Assembly (NCBI GenBank): GCA_947095585.1
Contig: OX352761.1
Span: 82,389,919-82,453,918, forward strand
From: Nephrocerus scutellatus
Lineage: Eukaryota > Arthropoda > Insecta > Diptera > Pipunculidae
Reading direction: 5' to 3'
Length of the DNA: 64,000 bases
Position 1 is the stretch's first letter. Every line of letters starts with the position of its first letter. The position numbers and the translations under genes are program-made. Below are positions 16,101 to 29,891 of this stretch, one piece after another. The notes under the pieces are model-generated. The model did no database searches, was not told the DNA's origin, and saw only the letters and a program-made list of their open reading frames with translations.

Positions 16101-17030
16101 TCCCAGACCCTATTGGCCAGATCCCAGAATTTCTATAGGAACAAGTCTTATAGTCACATATTAGTCCTACATTCCGAGTGTCATACGAATCCCTTGAGAA
16201 ATGGCTTGGTTCCAAAAATCCCAGACCCCATTGGCCAGTTCCCAGAATTTCCATAGGAACAAGTCTTATAGTCACATATTAGTCCCACATTCCGAGTTTC
16301 ATAAGAACCCCTTGAGAAATGGCTTGGTTCCAAAAATCCCAGACCCTATTGGCCAGATCCCAGAATTTCTATAGGAACAAGTCTTATAGTCGCATCTTAG
16401 TCCTACATTCCGAATTTCATGAGAATCGCTTGAGAAATTGATTTGCTCCAGAAATTCCAGACCATAATAATCATATTCCAGAATTTCAATAGGAACAAGT
16501 CTTTTAGTCACATATAAGTCCTACATTCCGAGTTTCATACGAATCGCTTGAGAAATTGATTTGCTCCAGAAATTCCAGACCATAATAATCATATTCCAGA
16601 ATTTCAATAGGAACAAGTCTTATAGTCACATATAAGTCCTACATTCCGAGTTTCATACGAATCCATTGAGAAATGGCTTGGTTCCAAAAATCCCAGACCC
16701 TATTGGCCAGATCCCAGAATTTCCATAGGAACAAGTCTTATAGTCACATATTATTCCTACATTCCGAGTTTCATACGAATCCCTTGAGAAATGGCTTGGT
16801 TCCAAAAATCCCAGACCCTATTGGCCACATCCCAGAATTTCCATACGAACAAGTCTTATAATCACATATTAGTCCTACATTCCGAGTTTCATAAGAATCC
16901 CTTGAGAAATGGCTTGGTTCCAAAAATCCGAGACCCTATTGGCCAGATCCCAGAATTTCTATAGGAACAAGTCTTATAGTCACATATTAGTCCTACATTC
17001 CGAGTTTCATTCGAATCCCTTGAGAAATGG
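8755..17030. repeat. 4.83-kb higher-order repeat, two copies
   Basis: About 8,755-12,200 reappears at about 13,588-17,030 at a shift of 4,832-4,833 bp, roughly 41 monomers. Landmarks include 9,580/14,412, 9,816/14,648, 10,190/15,022, 10,668/15,500, 11,231/16,063 and 11,841/16,673. Rare variants such as CAGACTCTATTGG, GGCTTGTTTCC, CCCTTTTGGCC and CCGAGTGTCATAC are shared at the same relative positions, so this is a block duplication rather than general similarity. Confidence 0.85.
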
Positions 17031-20000
17031 CTTGGTTCCAAAAATCCCAGACCCAATAATCATATTCCAAAATGTCCATAGGAACAAGTCTTATAGTCAC
17101 ATATTAGTCCTACATTCCAAATTTCATACGAATCCCTTGAGAAATGGCTTGTTTCCAAAAATCCCAGACCCTATTGGCCAGATCCCAGAATTTACATAGG
17201 AACAAGTCTTATAGTCACATATTAGTCCTACATTCCGAGTTTCATACGAATCCCTTGAGAAATGGCTTGGTTCCAAAAATCCCAGACCCTTTTGGCCAGA
17301 TCCCAGAATTTCCATAGGAACAAGTCTTATAGTCACATATTAGTCCTACATTCCGAATTACTTGCGAATCGCTTGAGAAATTGATTTGCTCCAGAAATTC
17401 CAGACCATAATAATCATATTCCAGAATTTCCATAGGAACAAGTCTTATAGTCACATATTAGTCCTACATTCCAAGTTTCATACGAATCCCTTGAGAAATG
17501 GCTTGGTTCCAAAAATCCCAGACCCTATTGGCCAGATCCCAGAATTTCTATAGGAACAAGTCTTATAGTCACATATTAGTCCTACATTCCGAGTGTCATA
17601 CGAATCCCTTGAGAAATGGCTTGGTTCCAAAAATCCCAGACCCCATTGGCCAGTTCCCAGAATTTCCATAGGAACAAGTCTTATAGTCACATATTAGTCC
17701 CACATTCCGAGTTTCATAAGAACCCCTTGAGAAATGGCTTGGTTCCAAAAATCCCAGACCCTATTGGCCAGATCCCAGAATTTCTATAGGAACAAGTCTT
17801 ATAGTCGCATCTTAGTCCTACATTCCGAATTTCATGAGAATCGCTTGAGAAATTGATTTGCTCCAGAAATTCCAGACCATAATAATCATATTCCAGAATT
17901 TCAATAGGAACAAGTCTTTTAGTCACATATAAGTCCTACATTCCGAGTTTCATACGAATCGCTTGAGAAATTGATTTGCTCCAGAAATTCCAGACCATAA
18001 TAATCATATTCCAGAATTTCAATAGGAACAAGTCTTATAGTCACATATAAGTCCTACATTCCGAGTTTCATACGAATCCATTGAGAAATGGCTTGGTTCC
18101 AAAAATCCCAGACCCTATTGGCCAGATCCCAGAATTTCCATAGGAACAAGTCTTATAGTCACATATTATTCCTACATTCCGAGCTTCATACGAATCCCTT
18201 GAGAAATGGCTTGGTTCCAAAAATCCCAGACCCTATTGGCCACATCCCAGAATTTCCATACGAACAAGTCTTATAATCACATATTAGTCCTACATTCCGA
18301 GTTTCATAAGAATCCCTTGAGAAATGGCTTGGTTCCAAAAATCCGAGACCCTATTGGCCAGATCCCAGAATTTCTATAGGAACAAGTCTTATAGTCACAT
18401 ATTAGTCCTACATTCCGAGTTTCATTCGAATCCCTTGAGAAATGGCTTGGTTCCAAAAATCCCAGACCCCATTGGCCAGTTCCCAGAATTTCCATAGGAA
18501 CAAGTCTTATAGTCACATATTAGTCCCACATTCCGAGTTTCATAAGAATCCCTTGAGAAATGGCTTGGTTCCAAAAATCCCAGACCCTATTGGCCAGATC
18601 CCAGAATTTCCATAGGAACAAGTCTTATAGTCGCATCTTAGTCCTACATTCCGAATTTCATGCGAATCGCTTGAGAAATTGATTTGCTCCAGAAATTCCA
18701 GACCATAATAATCATATTCCAGAATTTCAATAGGAACAAGTCTTATAGTCACATATAAGTCCTACATTCCGAGTTTCATACGAATCGCTTGAGAAATTGA
18801 TTTGCTCCAGAAATTCCAGACCATAATAATCATATTCCATAATTTCCATAGGAGCAAGTCTTATAGTCACATATTAGTCCTACATTCCGAGTTTCATATG
18901 AATCCCTTGAGAAATGGCTTGGTTCCAAAAATCCCAGACCCAATAATCATATTCCAAAATGTCCATAGGAACAAGTCTTATAGTCACATATTAGTCCTAC
19001 ATTCCAAATTTCATACGAATCCCTTGAGAAATGGCTTGGTTCCAAAAATCCCAGACCCAATAATCATATTCCAAAATGTCCATAGGAACAAGTCTTATAG
19101 TCACATATAAGTCCTACATTTAGAGTTTCATACGAATCCCTTGAGAAATGGCTTGGTTCCAAAAATCCCAGACCCTATTGGCCAGATACCAGATTTTCCA
19201 TAGGAACAAGTCTTATAGTCACATATTATTCCTACATTCCGAGTTTCATACGAATCCCTTGAGAAATGGCTTGGTTTCAAAAATCCCAGACCCTATTGGC
19301 CAGATCCCAGAATTTCCATAAGAACAAGTCTTATAATCACATATTAGTCCTACATTCCAAGTTTCATAAGAATCCCTTGAGAAATGGCTTGGTTCCAAAA
19401 ATCCCAGACCCTATTCGCCAGATCCCAGAATTTCCGTAGGAACAAGTCTTATAGTCGCATCTTAGTCCTACATTCCGAATTTCATGCGAATCGCTTGAGA
19501 AATTGATTTGCTCCAGAAATTCCAGACCATAATAATCATATTCCAGAATTTCTATAGGAACAAGTCTTATAGTCACATATATGTCCTACATTCCGAATTT
19601 CATGCGAATCGCTTGAGAAATTGATTTGCTCCAGAAATTCCAGACCATAATAATCATATTCCAGAATTTCCATAGGAACAAGTCTTATAGTCACATATAA
19701 GTCCTACATTCCGAGTTTCATATGAATCGCTTGAGAAATGGCTTGGTTCCAAAAATCCCAGACCCAATAATCATATTCCAAAATGTCCATAGGAACAAGT
19801 CTTATAGTCACATATAAGTCCTACATTCAGAGTTTCATACGAATCCCTTGAGAAATGGCTTGGTTCCAAAAATCCCAGACCCTATTGGCCAGATCCCAGA
19901 TTTTCTATAGGAACAAGTCTTATAGTCACATATTAGTCCTACATTCCGAGTTTCATACGAATCCCTTGAGAAATGGCTTGGTTCCAAAAATCCCAGACCC

Positions 20001-20950
20001 CATTGGCCAGTTCCCAGAATTTCCATAGGAACAAGTCTTATAGTCACATATTAGTCCCACATTCCGAGTTTCATAAGAACCCCTTGAGAAATGGCTTGGT
20101 TCCAAAAATCCAGACCCTATTGGCCAGATCCCAGAATTTCCATAGGAACAAGTCTTATAGTCGCATCTTAGTCCTACATTCCGAATTTCATGAGAATCGC
20201 TTGAGAAATTGATTTGCTCCAGAAATTCCAGACCATAATAATAATATTCCAGAATTTCAATAGGAACAAGTCTTATAGTCACATATAAGTCCTACATTCC
20301 GAGTTTCATACGAATCGCTTGAGAAATTGATTTGCTCCAGAAATTCCAGTCCATAATAATCATATTCCAGAATTTCAATAGGAAGAAGTCTTATAGTCAC
20401 ATATAAGTCCTACATTCCGAGTTTCATACGAATCCATTGAGAAATGGCTTGGTTCCAAAAATCCCAGACCCTATTGGCCAGATCCCAGAATTTCCATAGG
20501 AACAAGTCTTATAGTCACATATTATTCCTACATTCCGAGTTTCATACGAATCCCTTGAGAAATGGCTTGGTTCCAAAAATCCCAGACCCTATTGGCCACA
20601 TCCCAGAATTTCCATACGAACAAGTCTTATAATCACATATTAGTCCTACATTCCGAGTTTCATATGAATCCCTTGAGAAATGGCTTGGTTCCAAAAATCC
20701 CAGACCCTATTGGCCAGATACCAGAATTTCTATAGGAACAAGTCTTATAGTCACATATTAGTCCTACATTCCGAGTTTCATACGAATCCCTTGAGAAATG
20801 GCTTGGTTCCAAAAATCCCAGACCCCATTGGCCAGTTCCCAAAATTTCCATAGGAACAAGTCTTATAGTCACATATTAGTCCCACATTCCGAGTTTCATA
20901 AGAATCCCTTGAGAAATGGCTTGGTTCCAAAAATCCCAGACCCTATTGGC
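12170..20950. repeat. 6,247-bp-spaced block duplication
   Basis: About 12,170-14,700 recurs at about 18,417-20,950 at a shift of 6,247-6,248 bp (12,293/18,540, 12,555/18,802, 13,117/19,364, 13,588/19,835, 14,412/20,660). The shift equals 4,832 + 1,415, so it follows from the two previous duplications rather than being a separate event. Small differences, such as the loss of CC near 14,205, postdate it. Confidence 0.8.
15627..18441. repeat. 1,415-bp tandem duplication inside the 4.83-kb block
   Basis: About 15,627-17,026 and 17,042-18,441 match at a shift of 1,415 bp (15,709/17,124, 15,827/17,242, 16,063/17,478, 16,673/18,088). The join near 17,035 runs from a class A unit carrying CCGAGACC straight into a class C unit, which marks the crossover monomer. 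Confidence 0.85.
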
Positions 20951-21504
20951 CAGATCCCAGAATTTACATAGGAACAAGTCTTATAGTCACATATTAGTCC
21001 TACATTCCGAGTTTCATACGAATCCCTTGAGAAATGGCTTGGTTCCAAAAATCCCAGACCCTTTTGGCCAGATCCCAGAATTTCCATAGGAACAAGTCTT
21101 ATAGTCACATATTAGTCCTATATTCCGAATTTCATGCGAATCGCTTGAGAAATTGATTTGCTCCAGAAATTCCAGACCATAATAATCATATTCCAGAATT
21201 TCAATACGAACAAGTCTTATAGTCACATATAAGTCCTACATTCCGAGTTTCATACGAATCGCTTGAGAAATTGATTTGCTCCAGAAATTCCAGACCATAA
21301 TAAAAATCCCAGACCCTATTGGCCAGATCCCAGATTTTCCATAGGAACAAGTCTTATAGTCACATATTATTCCTAAATTCCGAGTTTCATACGAATCCCT
21401 TGAGAAATGGCTTGGTTTCAAAAATCCCAGACTCTATTGGCCAGATCCCAGAATTTCCATACGAACAAGTCTTATAATCACATATTAGTCCTACATTCCG
21501 AGTT

Positions 21505-22795
21505 TCATAAGAATCCCTTGAGAAATGGCTTGGTTCCAAAAATCCCAGACCCTATTCGCCAGATCCCAGAATTTCCATAGGAACAAGTCTTATAGTCGCA
21601 TCTTAGTCCTACATTCCGAATTTCATGCGAATCGCTTGAGAAATTGATTTGCTCCAGAAATTCCAGACCATAATAATCATATTCCAGAATTTCCATAGGA
21701 ACAAGTCTTATAGTCACATATATGTCCTACATTCCGAATTTCATGCGAATCGCTTGAGAAATTGATTTGCTCCAGAAATTCCAGACCATAATAATCATAT
21801 TCCAGAATTTCCATAGGAACAAGTCTTATAGTCACATATTAGTCCTACATTCCGAATTTCATATGAATCCCTTGAGAAATGGCTTGGTTCCAAAAATCCC
21901 AGACCCAATAATCATATTCCAAAATGTCCATAGGAACAAGTCTTATAGTCACATATTAGTCCTACATTCCAAATTTCATACGAATCCCTTGAGAAATGGC
22001 TTGTTTCCAAAAATCCCAGACCCTATTGGCCAGATCCCAGAATTTACATAGGAACAAGTCTTATAGTCACATATTAGTCCTACATTCCGAGTTTCATACG
22101 AATCCCTTGAGAAATGGCTTGGTTCCAAAAATCCCAGACCCTTTTGGCCAGATCCCAGAATTTCCATAGGAACAAGTCTTATAGTCACATATTAGTCCTA
22201 CATTCCGAATTACTTGCGAATCGCTTGAGAAATTGATTTGCTCCAGAAATTCCAGACCATAATAATCATATTCCAGAATTTCCATAGGAACAAGTCTTAT
22301 AGTCACATATTAGTCCTACATTCCAAGTTTCATACGAATCCCTTGAGAAATGGCTTGGTTCCAAAAATCCCAGACCCTATTGGCCAGATCCCAGAATTTC
22401 TATAGGAACAAGTCTTATAGTCACATATTAGTCCTACATTCCGAGTGTCATACGAATCCCTTGAGAAATGGCTTGGTTCCAAAAATCCCAGACCCCATTG
22501 GCCAGTTCCCAGAATTTCCATAGGAACAAGTCTTATAGTCACATATTAGTCCCACATTCCGAGTTTCATAAGAACCCCTTGAGAAATGGCTTGGTTCCAA
22601 AAATCCCAGACCCTATTGGCCAGATCCCAGAATTTCTATAGGAACAAGTCTTATAGTCGCATCTTAGTCCTACATTCCGAATTTCATGAGAATCGCTTGA
22701 GAAATTGATTTGCTCCAGAAATTCCAGACCATAATAATCATATTCCAGAATTTCAATAGGAACAAGTCTTTTAGTCACATATAAGTCCTACATTC
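21505..22795. repeat. Third copy of the 10.4-11.7 kb satellite block
   Basis: This stretch repeats about 10,406-11,690 (shift 11,099) and 15,238-16,520 (shift 6,267) in the same order, with variants GGCTTGTTTCC, CCCTTTTGGCC, CCGAGTGTCAT and GTCTTTTAGTC. It begins just after a broken monomer at about 21,301, where ACCATAATAA joins AAATCCCAGACC, and ends at another near 22,796, where CTACATTCC joins CATAATAATC. Confidence 0.8.
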
Positions 22796-25700
22796 CCATA
22801 ATAATCATATTCCAGAATTTCTATAGGAACAAGTCTTATAGTCACATATATGTCCTACATTCCGAATTTCATGCGAATCGCTTGAGAAATTGATTTGCTC
22901 CAGAAATTCCAGACCATAATAATCATATTCCAGAATTTCCATAGGAACAAGTCTTATAGTCACATATAAGTCCTACATTCCGAGTTTCATATGAATCGCT
23001 TGAGAAATGGCTTGGTTCCAAAAATCCCAGACCCAATAATCATATTCCAAAATGTCCATAGGAACAAGTCTTATAGTCACATATAAGTCCTACATTCAGA
23101 GTTTCATACGAATCCCTTGAGAAATGGCTTGGTTCCAAAAATCCCAGACCCTATTGGCCAGATCCCAGATTTTCTATAGGAACAAGTCTTATAGTCACAT
23201 ATTAGTCCTACATTCCGAGTTTCATACGAATCCCTTGAGAAATGGCTTGGTTCCAAAAATCCCAGACCCCATTGGCCAGATCCCAGAATTTCCATAGGAA
23301 CAAGTCTTATAGTCGCATCTTAGTCCTACATTCCGAATTTCATGAGAATCGCTTGAGAAATTGATTTGCTCCAGAAATTCCAGACCATAATAATCATATT
23401 CCAGAATTTCAATAGGAACAAGTCTTATAGTCACATATAAGTCCTACATTCCGAGTTTCATACGAATCGCTTGAGAAATTGATTTGCTCCAGAAATTCCA
23501 GTCCATAATAATCATATTCCAGAATTTCAATAGGAAGAAGTCTTATAGTCACATATAAGTCCTACATTCCGAGTTTCATACGAATCCATTGAGAAATGGC
23601 TTGGTTCCAAAAATCCCAGACCCTATTGGCCAGATCCCAGAATTTCCATAGGAACAAGTCTTATAGTCACATATTATTCCTACATTCCGAGTTTCATACG
23701 AATCCCTTGAGAAATGGCTTGGTTCCAAAAATCCCAGACCCTATTGGCCACATCCCAGAATTTCCATACGAACAAGTCTTATAATCACATATTAGTCCTA
23801 CATTCCGAGTTTCATAAGAATCCCTTGAGAAATGGCTTGGTTCCAAAAATCCCAGACCCTATTGGCCAGATACCAGAATTTCTATAGGAACAAGTCTTAT
23901 AGTCACATATTAGTCCTACATTCCGAGTTTCATACGAATCCCTTGAGAAATGGCTTGGTTCCAAAAATCCCAGACCCCATTGGCCAGTTCCCAAAATTTC
24001 CATAGGAACAAGTCTTATAGTCACATATTAGTCCCACATTCCGAGTTTCATAAGAATCCCTTGAGAAATGGCTTGGTTCCAAAAATCCCAGACCCTATTG
24101 GCCAGATCCCAGAATTTCCATAGGAACAAGTCTTATAGTCGCATCTTAGTCCTATATTCCGAATTTCATGCGAATCGCTTGAGAAATTGATTTGCTCCAG
24201 AAATTCCAGACCATAATAATCATATTCCAGAATTTCAATACGAACAAGTCTTATAGTCACATATAAGTCCTACATTCCGAGTTTCATACGAATCGCTTGA
24301 GAAATTGATTTGCTCCAGAAATTCCAGACCATAATAATCATATTCCAGAATTTCAATAGGAACAAGTCTTATAGTCACATATAAGTCCTACATTCAGAGT
24401 TTCATACGAATCCCTTGAGAAATGGCTTGGTTCCAAAAATCCCAGACCCTATTGGCCAGATCCCAGATTTTCCATAGGAACAAGTCTTATAGTCACATAT
24501 TATTCCTAAATTCCGAGTTTCATACGAATCCCTTGAGAAATGGCTTGGTTTCAAAAATCCCAGACCCTATTGGCCAGATCCCAGAATTTCTATAGGAACA
24601 AGTCTTATAGTCGCATCTTAGTCCTACATTCCGAATTTCATGAGAATCGCTTGAGAAATTGATTTGCTCCAGAAATTCCAGACCATAATAATCATATTCC
24701 AGAATTTCAATAGGAACAAGTCTTTTAGTCACATATAAGTCCTACATTCCCATAATAATCATATTCCAGAATTTCTATAGGAACAAGTCTTATAGTCACA
24801 TATATGTCCTACATTCCGAATTTCATGCGAATCGCTTGAGAAATTGATTTGCTCCAGAAATTCCAGACCATAATAATCATATTCCAGAATTTCCATAGGA
24901 ACAAGTCTTATAGTCACATATAAGTCCTACATTCCGAGTTTCATATGAATCGCTTGAGAAATGGCTTGGTTCCAAAAATCCCAGACCCAATAATCATATT
25001 CCAAAATGTCCATAGGAACAAGTCTTATAGTCACATATAAGTCCTACATTCAGAGTTTCATACGAATCCCTTGAGAAATGGCTTGGTTCCAAAAATCCCA
25101 GACCCTATTGGCCAGATCCCAGATTTTCTATAGGAACAAGTCTTATAGTCACATATTAGTCCTACATTCCGAGTTTCATACGAATCCCTTGAGAAATGGC
25201 TTGGTTCCAAAAATCCCAGACCCCATTGGCCAGTTCCCAGAATTTCCATAGGAACAAGTCTTATAGTCACATATTAGTCCCACATTCCGAGTTTCATAAG
25301 AACCCCTTGAGAAATGGCTTGGTTCCAAAAATCCAGACCCTATTGGCCAGATCCCAGAATTTCCATAGGAACAAGTCTTATAGTCGCATCTTAGTCCTAC
25401 ATTCCGAATTTCATGAGAATCGCTTGAGAAATTGATTTGCTCCAGAAATTCCAGACCATAATAATCATATTCCAGAATTTCAATAGGAACAAGTCTTATA
25501 GTCACATATAAGTCCTACATTCCGAGTTTCATACGAATCGCTTGAGAAATTGATTTGCTCCAGAAATTCCAGTCCATAATAATCATATTCCAGAATTTCA
25601 ATAGGAAGAAGTCTTATAGTCACATATAAGTCCTACATTCCGAGTTTCATACGAATCCATTGAGAAATGGCTTGGTTCCAAAAATCCCAGACCCTATTGG

Positions 25701-26700
25701 CCAGATCCCAGAATTTCCATAGGAACAAGTCTTATAGTCACATATTATTCCTACATTCCGAGTTTCATACGAATCCCTTGAGAAATGGCTTGGTTCCAAA
25801 AATCCCAGACCCTATTGGCCACATCCCAGAATTTCCATACGAACAAGTCTTATAATCACATATTAGTCCTACATTCCGAGTTTCATAAGAATCCCTTGAG
25901 AAATGGCTTGGTTCCAAAAATCCCAGACCCTATTGGCCAGATACCAGAATTTCTATAGGAACAAGTCTTATAGTCACATATTAGTCCTACATTCCGAGTT
26001 TCATACGAATCCCTTGAGAAATGGCTTGGTTCCAAAAATCCCAGACCCCATTGGCCAGTTCCCAAAATTTCCATAGGAACAAGTCTTATAGTCACATATT
26101 AGTCCCACATTCCGAGTTTCATAAGAATCCCTTGAGAAATGGCTTGGTTCCAAAAATCCCAGACCCTATTGGCCAGATCCCAGAATTTCCATAGGAACAA
26201 GTCTTATAGTCGCATCTTAGTCCTATATTCCGAATTTCATGCGAATCGCTTGAGAAATTGATTTGCTCCAGAAATTCCAGACCATAATAATCATATTCCA
26301 GAATTTCAATACGAACAAGTCTTATAGTCACATATAAGTCCTACATTCCGAGTTTCATACGAATCGCTTGAGAAATTGATTTGCTCCAGAAATTCCAGAC
26401 CATAATAATCATATTCCAGAATTTCAATAGGAACAAGTCTTATAGTCACATATAAGTCCTACATTCAGAGTTTCATACGAATCCCTTGAGAAATGGCTTG
26501 GTTCCAAAAATCCCAGACCCTATTGGCCAGATCCCAGATTTTCCATAGGAACAAGTCTTATAGTCACATATTATTCCTAAATTCCGAGTTTCATACGAAT
26601 CCCTTGAGAAATGGCTTGGTTTCAAAAATCCCAGACTCTATTGGCCAGATCCCAGAATTTCCATACGAACAAGTCTTATAATCACATATTAGTCCTACAT
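22700..26700. repeat. About 2.07-kb higher-order repeat, two copies
   Basis: Landmarks 23,596/25,667, 23,812/25,883 and 24,048/26,119 match at 2,071 bp. The broken-monomer join CTACATTCCCATAATAATC occurs at about 22,796 and 24,750, a shift of 1,954 bp, so the first copy gained or the second lost about one monomer between the join and the other landmarks. 2,071 is not a multiple of 118 because truncated monomers lie inside the unit. Confidence 0.75.
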
Positions 26701-27129
26701 TCCGAGTTTCATAAGAATCCCTTGAGAAATGGCTTGGTTCCAAAAATCCCAGACCCTATTCGCCAGATCCCAGAATTTCCATAGGAACAAGTCTTATAGT
26801 CGCATCTTAGTCCTACATTCCGAATTTCATGCGAATCGCTTGAGAAATTGATTTGCTCCAGAAATTCCAGACCATAATAATCATATTCCAGAATTTCCAT
26901 AGGAACAAGTCTTATAGTCACATATATGTCCTACATTCCGAATTTCATGCGAATCGCTTGAGAAATTGATTTGCTCCAGAAATTCCAGACCATAATAATC
27001 ATATTCCAGAATTTCCATAGGAACAAGTCTTATAGTCACATATTAATCCTACATTCCGAATTTCATATGAATCCCTTGAGAAATGGCTTGGTTCCAAAAA
27101 TCCCAGACCCAATAATCATATTCCAAAAT

Positions 27130-27145
27130 GTCCATAGGAATGTCT
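27130..27145. repeat. Broken satellite monomer junction
   Basis: CCATAGGAATGTCTTATAGTC shows loss of the ACAAG part of a monomer, exactly where a class C unit switches to a B-less block carrying CCGAGTGTCAT. It marks an unequal exchange or deletion point; only one example was seen. Confidence 0.6.
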
Positions 27146-27295
27146 TATAGTCACATATTAGTCCTACATTCCGAGTGTCATACGAATCCCTTGAGAAATG
27201 GCTTGGTTCCAAAAATCCCAGACCCCATTGGCCAGTTCCCAGAATTTCCATAGGAACAAGTCTTATAGTCACATATTAGTCCCACATTCCGAGTT

Positions 27296-29891
27296 TCATA
27301 AGAACCCCTTGAGAAATGGCTTGGTTCCAAAAATCCCAGACCCTATTGGCCAGATCCCAGAATTTCTATAGGAACAAGTCTTATAGTCGCATCTTAGTCC
27401 TACATTCCGAATTTCATGAGAATCGCTTGAGAAATTGATTTGCTCCAGAAATTCCAGACCATAATAATCATATTCCAGAATTTCAATAGGAACAAGTCTT
27501 TTAGTCACATATAAGTCCTACATTCCGAGTTTCATACGAATCGCTTGAGAAATTGATTTGCTCCAGAAATTCCAGACCATAATAATCATATTCCAGAATT
27601 TCAATAGGAACAAGTCTTATAGTCACATATAAGTCCTACATTCCGAGTTTCATACGAATCCATTGAGAAATGGCTTGGTTCCAAAAATCCCAGACCCTAT
27701 TGGCCAGATCCCAGAATTTCCATAGGAACAAGTCTTATAGTCACATATTATTCCTACATTCCGAGTTTCATACGAATCCCTTGAGAAATGGCTTGGTTCC
27801 AAAAATCCCAGACCCTATTAGCCACATCCCAGAATTTCCATACGAACAAGTCTTATAATCACATATTAGTCCTACATTCCGAGTTTCATAAGAATCCCTT
27901 GAGAAATGGCTTGGTTCCAAAAATCCCAGACCCTATTGGCCAGATCCCAGAATTTCTATAGGAACAAGTCTTATAGTCACATATTAGTCCTACATTCCGA
28001 GTTTCATTCGAATCCCTTGAGAAATGGCTTGGTTCCAAAAATCCCAGACCCCATTGGCCAGTTCCCAGAATTTCCATAGGAACAAGTCTTATAGTCACAT
28101 ATTAGTCCCACATTCCGAGTTTCATAAGAATCCCTTGAGAAATGGCTTGGTTCCAAAAATCCCAGACCCTATTGGCCAGATCCCAGAATTTCCATAGGAA
28201 CAAGTCTTATAGTCGCATCTTAGTCCTACATTCCGAATTTCATGCGAATCGCTTGAGAAATTGATTTGCTCCAGAAATTCCAGACCATAATAATCATATT
28301 CCAGAATTTCAATAGGAACAAGTCTTAAAGTCACATATAAGTCCTACATTCCGAGTTTCATACGAATCGCTTGAGAAATTGATTTGCTCCAGAAATTCCA
28401 GACCATAATAATCAAATTCCATAATTTCCATAGGAACAAGTCTTATAGTCACATATTAGTCCTACATTCCGAGTTTCATATGAATCCCTTGAGAAATGGC
28501 TTGGTTCCAAAAATCCCAGACCCCATTGGCCAGTTCCCAGAATTTCCATAGGAACAAGTCTTATAGTCACATATTAGTCCCACATTCCGAGTTTCATAAG
28601 AACCCCTTGAGAAATGGCTTGGTTCCAAAAATCCCAGACCCTATTGGCCAGATCCCAGAATTTCTATAGGAACAAGTCTTATAGTCGCATCTTAGTCCTA
28701 CATTCCGAATTTCATGAGAATCGCTTGAGAAATTGATTTGCTCCAGAAATTCCAGACCATAATAATCATATTCCAGAATTTCAATAGGAACAAGTCTTTT
28801 AGTCACATATAAGTCCTACATTCCGAGTTTCATACGAATCGCTTGAGAAATTGATTTGCTCCAGAAATTCCAGACCATAATAATCATATTCCAGAATTTC
28901 AATAGGAACAAGTCTTATAGTCACATATAAGTCCTACATTCCGAGTTTCATACGAATCCATTGAGAAATGGCTTGGTTCCAAAAATCCCAGACCCTATTG
29001 GCCAGATCCCAGAATTTCCATAGGAACAAGTCTTATAGTCACATATTATTCCTACATTCCGAGTTTCATACGAATCCCTTGAGAAATGGCTTGGTTCCAA
29101 AAATCCCAGACCCTATTAGCCACATCCCAGAATTTCCATACGAACAAGTCTTATAATCACATATTAGTCCTACATTCCGAGTTTCATAAGAATCCCTTGA
29201 GAAATGGCTTGGTTCCAAAAATCCCAGACCCTATTGGCCAGATCCCAGAATTTCTATAGGAACAAGTCTTATAGTCACATATTAGTCCTACATTCCGAGT
29301 TTCATTCGAATCCCTTGAGAAATGGCTTGGTTCCAAAAATCCCAGACCCCATTGGCCAGTTCCCAGAATTTCCATAGGAACAAGTCTTATAGTCACATAT
29401 TAGTCCCACATTCCGAGTTTCATAAGAATCCCTTGAGAAATGGCTTGGTTCCAAAAATCCCAGACCCTATTGGCCAGATCCCAGAATTTCCATAGGAACA
29501 AGTCTTATAGTCGCATCTTAGTCCTACATTCCGAATTTCATGCGAATCGCTTGAGAAATTGATTTGCTCCAGAAATTCCAGACCATAATAATCATATTCC
29601 AGAATTTCAATAGGAACAAGTCTTAGAGTCACATATAAGTCCTACATTCCGAGTTTCATACGAATCGCTTGAGAAATTGATTTGCTCCAGAAATTCCAGA
29701 CCATAATAATCAAATTCCATAATTTCCATAGGAACAAGTCTTATAGTCACATATTAGTCCTACATTCCGAGTTTCATATGAATCCCTTGAGAAATGGCTT
29801 GGTTCCAAAAATCCCAGACCCAATAATCATATTCCAAAATGTCCATAGGAACAAGTCTTATAGTCACATATTAGTCCTACATTCCAAATTT
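27296..29891. repeat. 1,298-bp higher-order repeat, tandem pair
   Basis: 27,296-28,593 and 28,594-29,891 are close to identical at a shift of 1,298 bp, exactly 11 monomers of 118 bp. Landmarks are 27,670/28,968, 27,886/29,184 and 28,122/29,420. A shared rare variant is ATTAGCCACATCCC. A difference is GTCTTAAAGTC in the first copy against GTCTTAGAGTC in the second. Confidence 0.88.
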
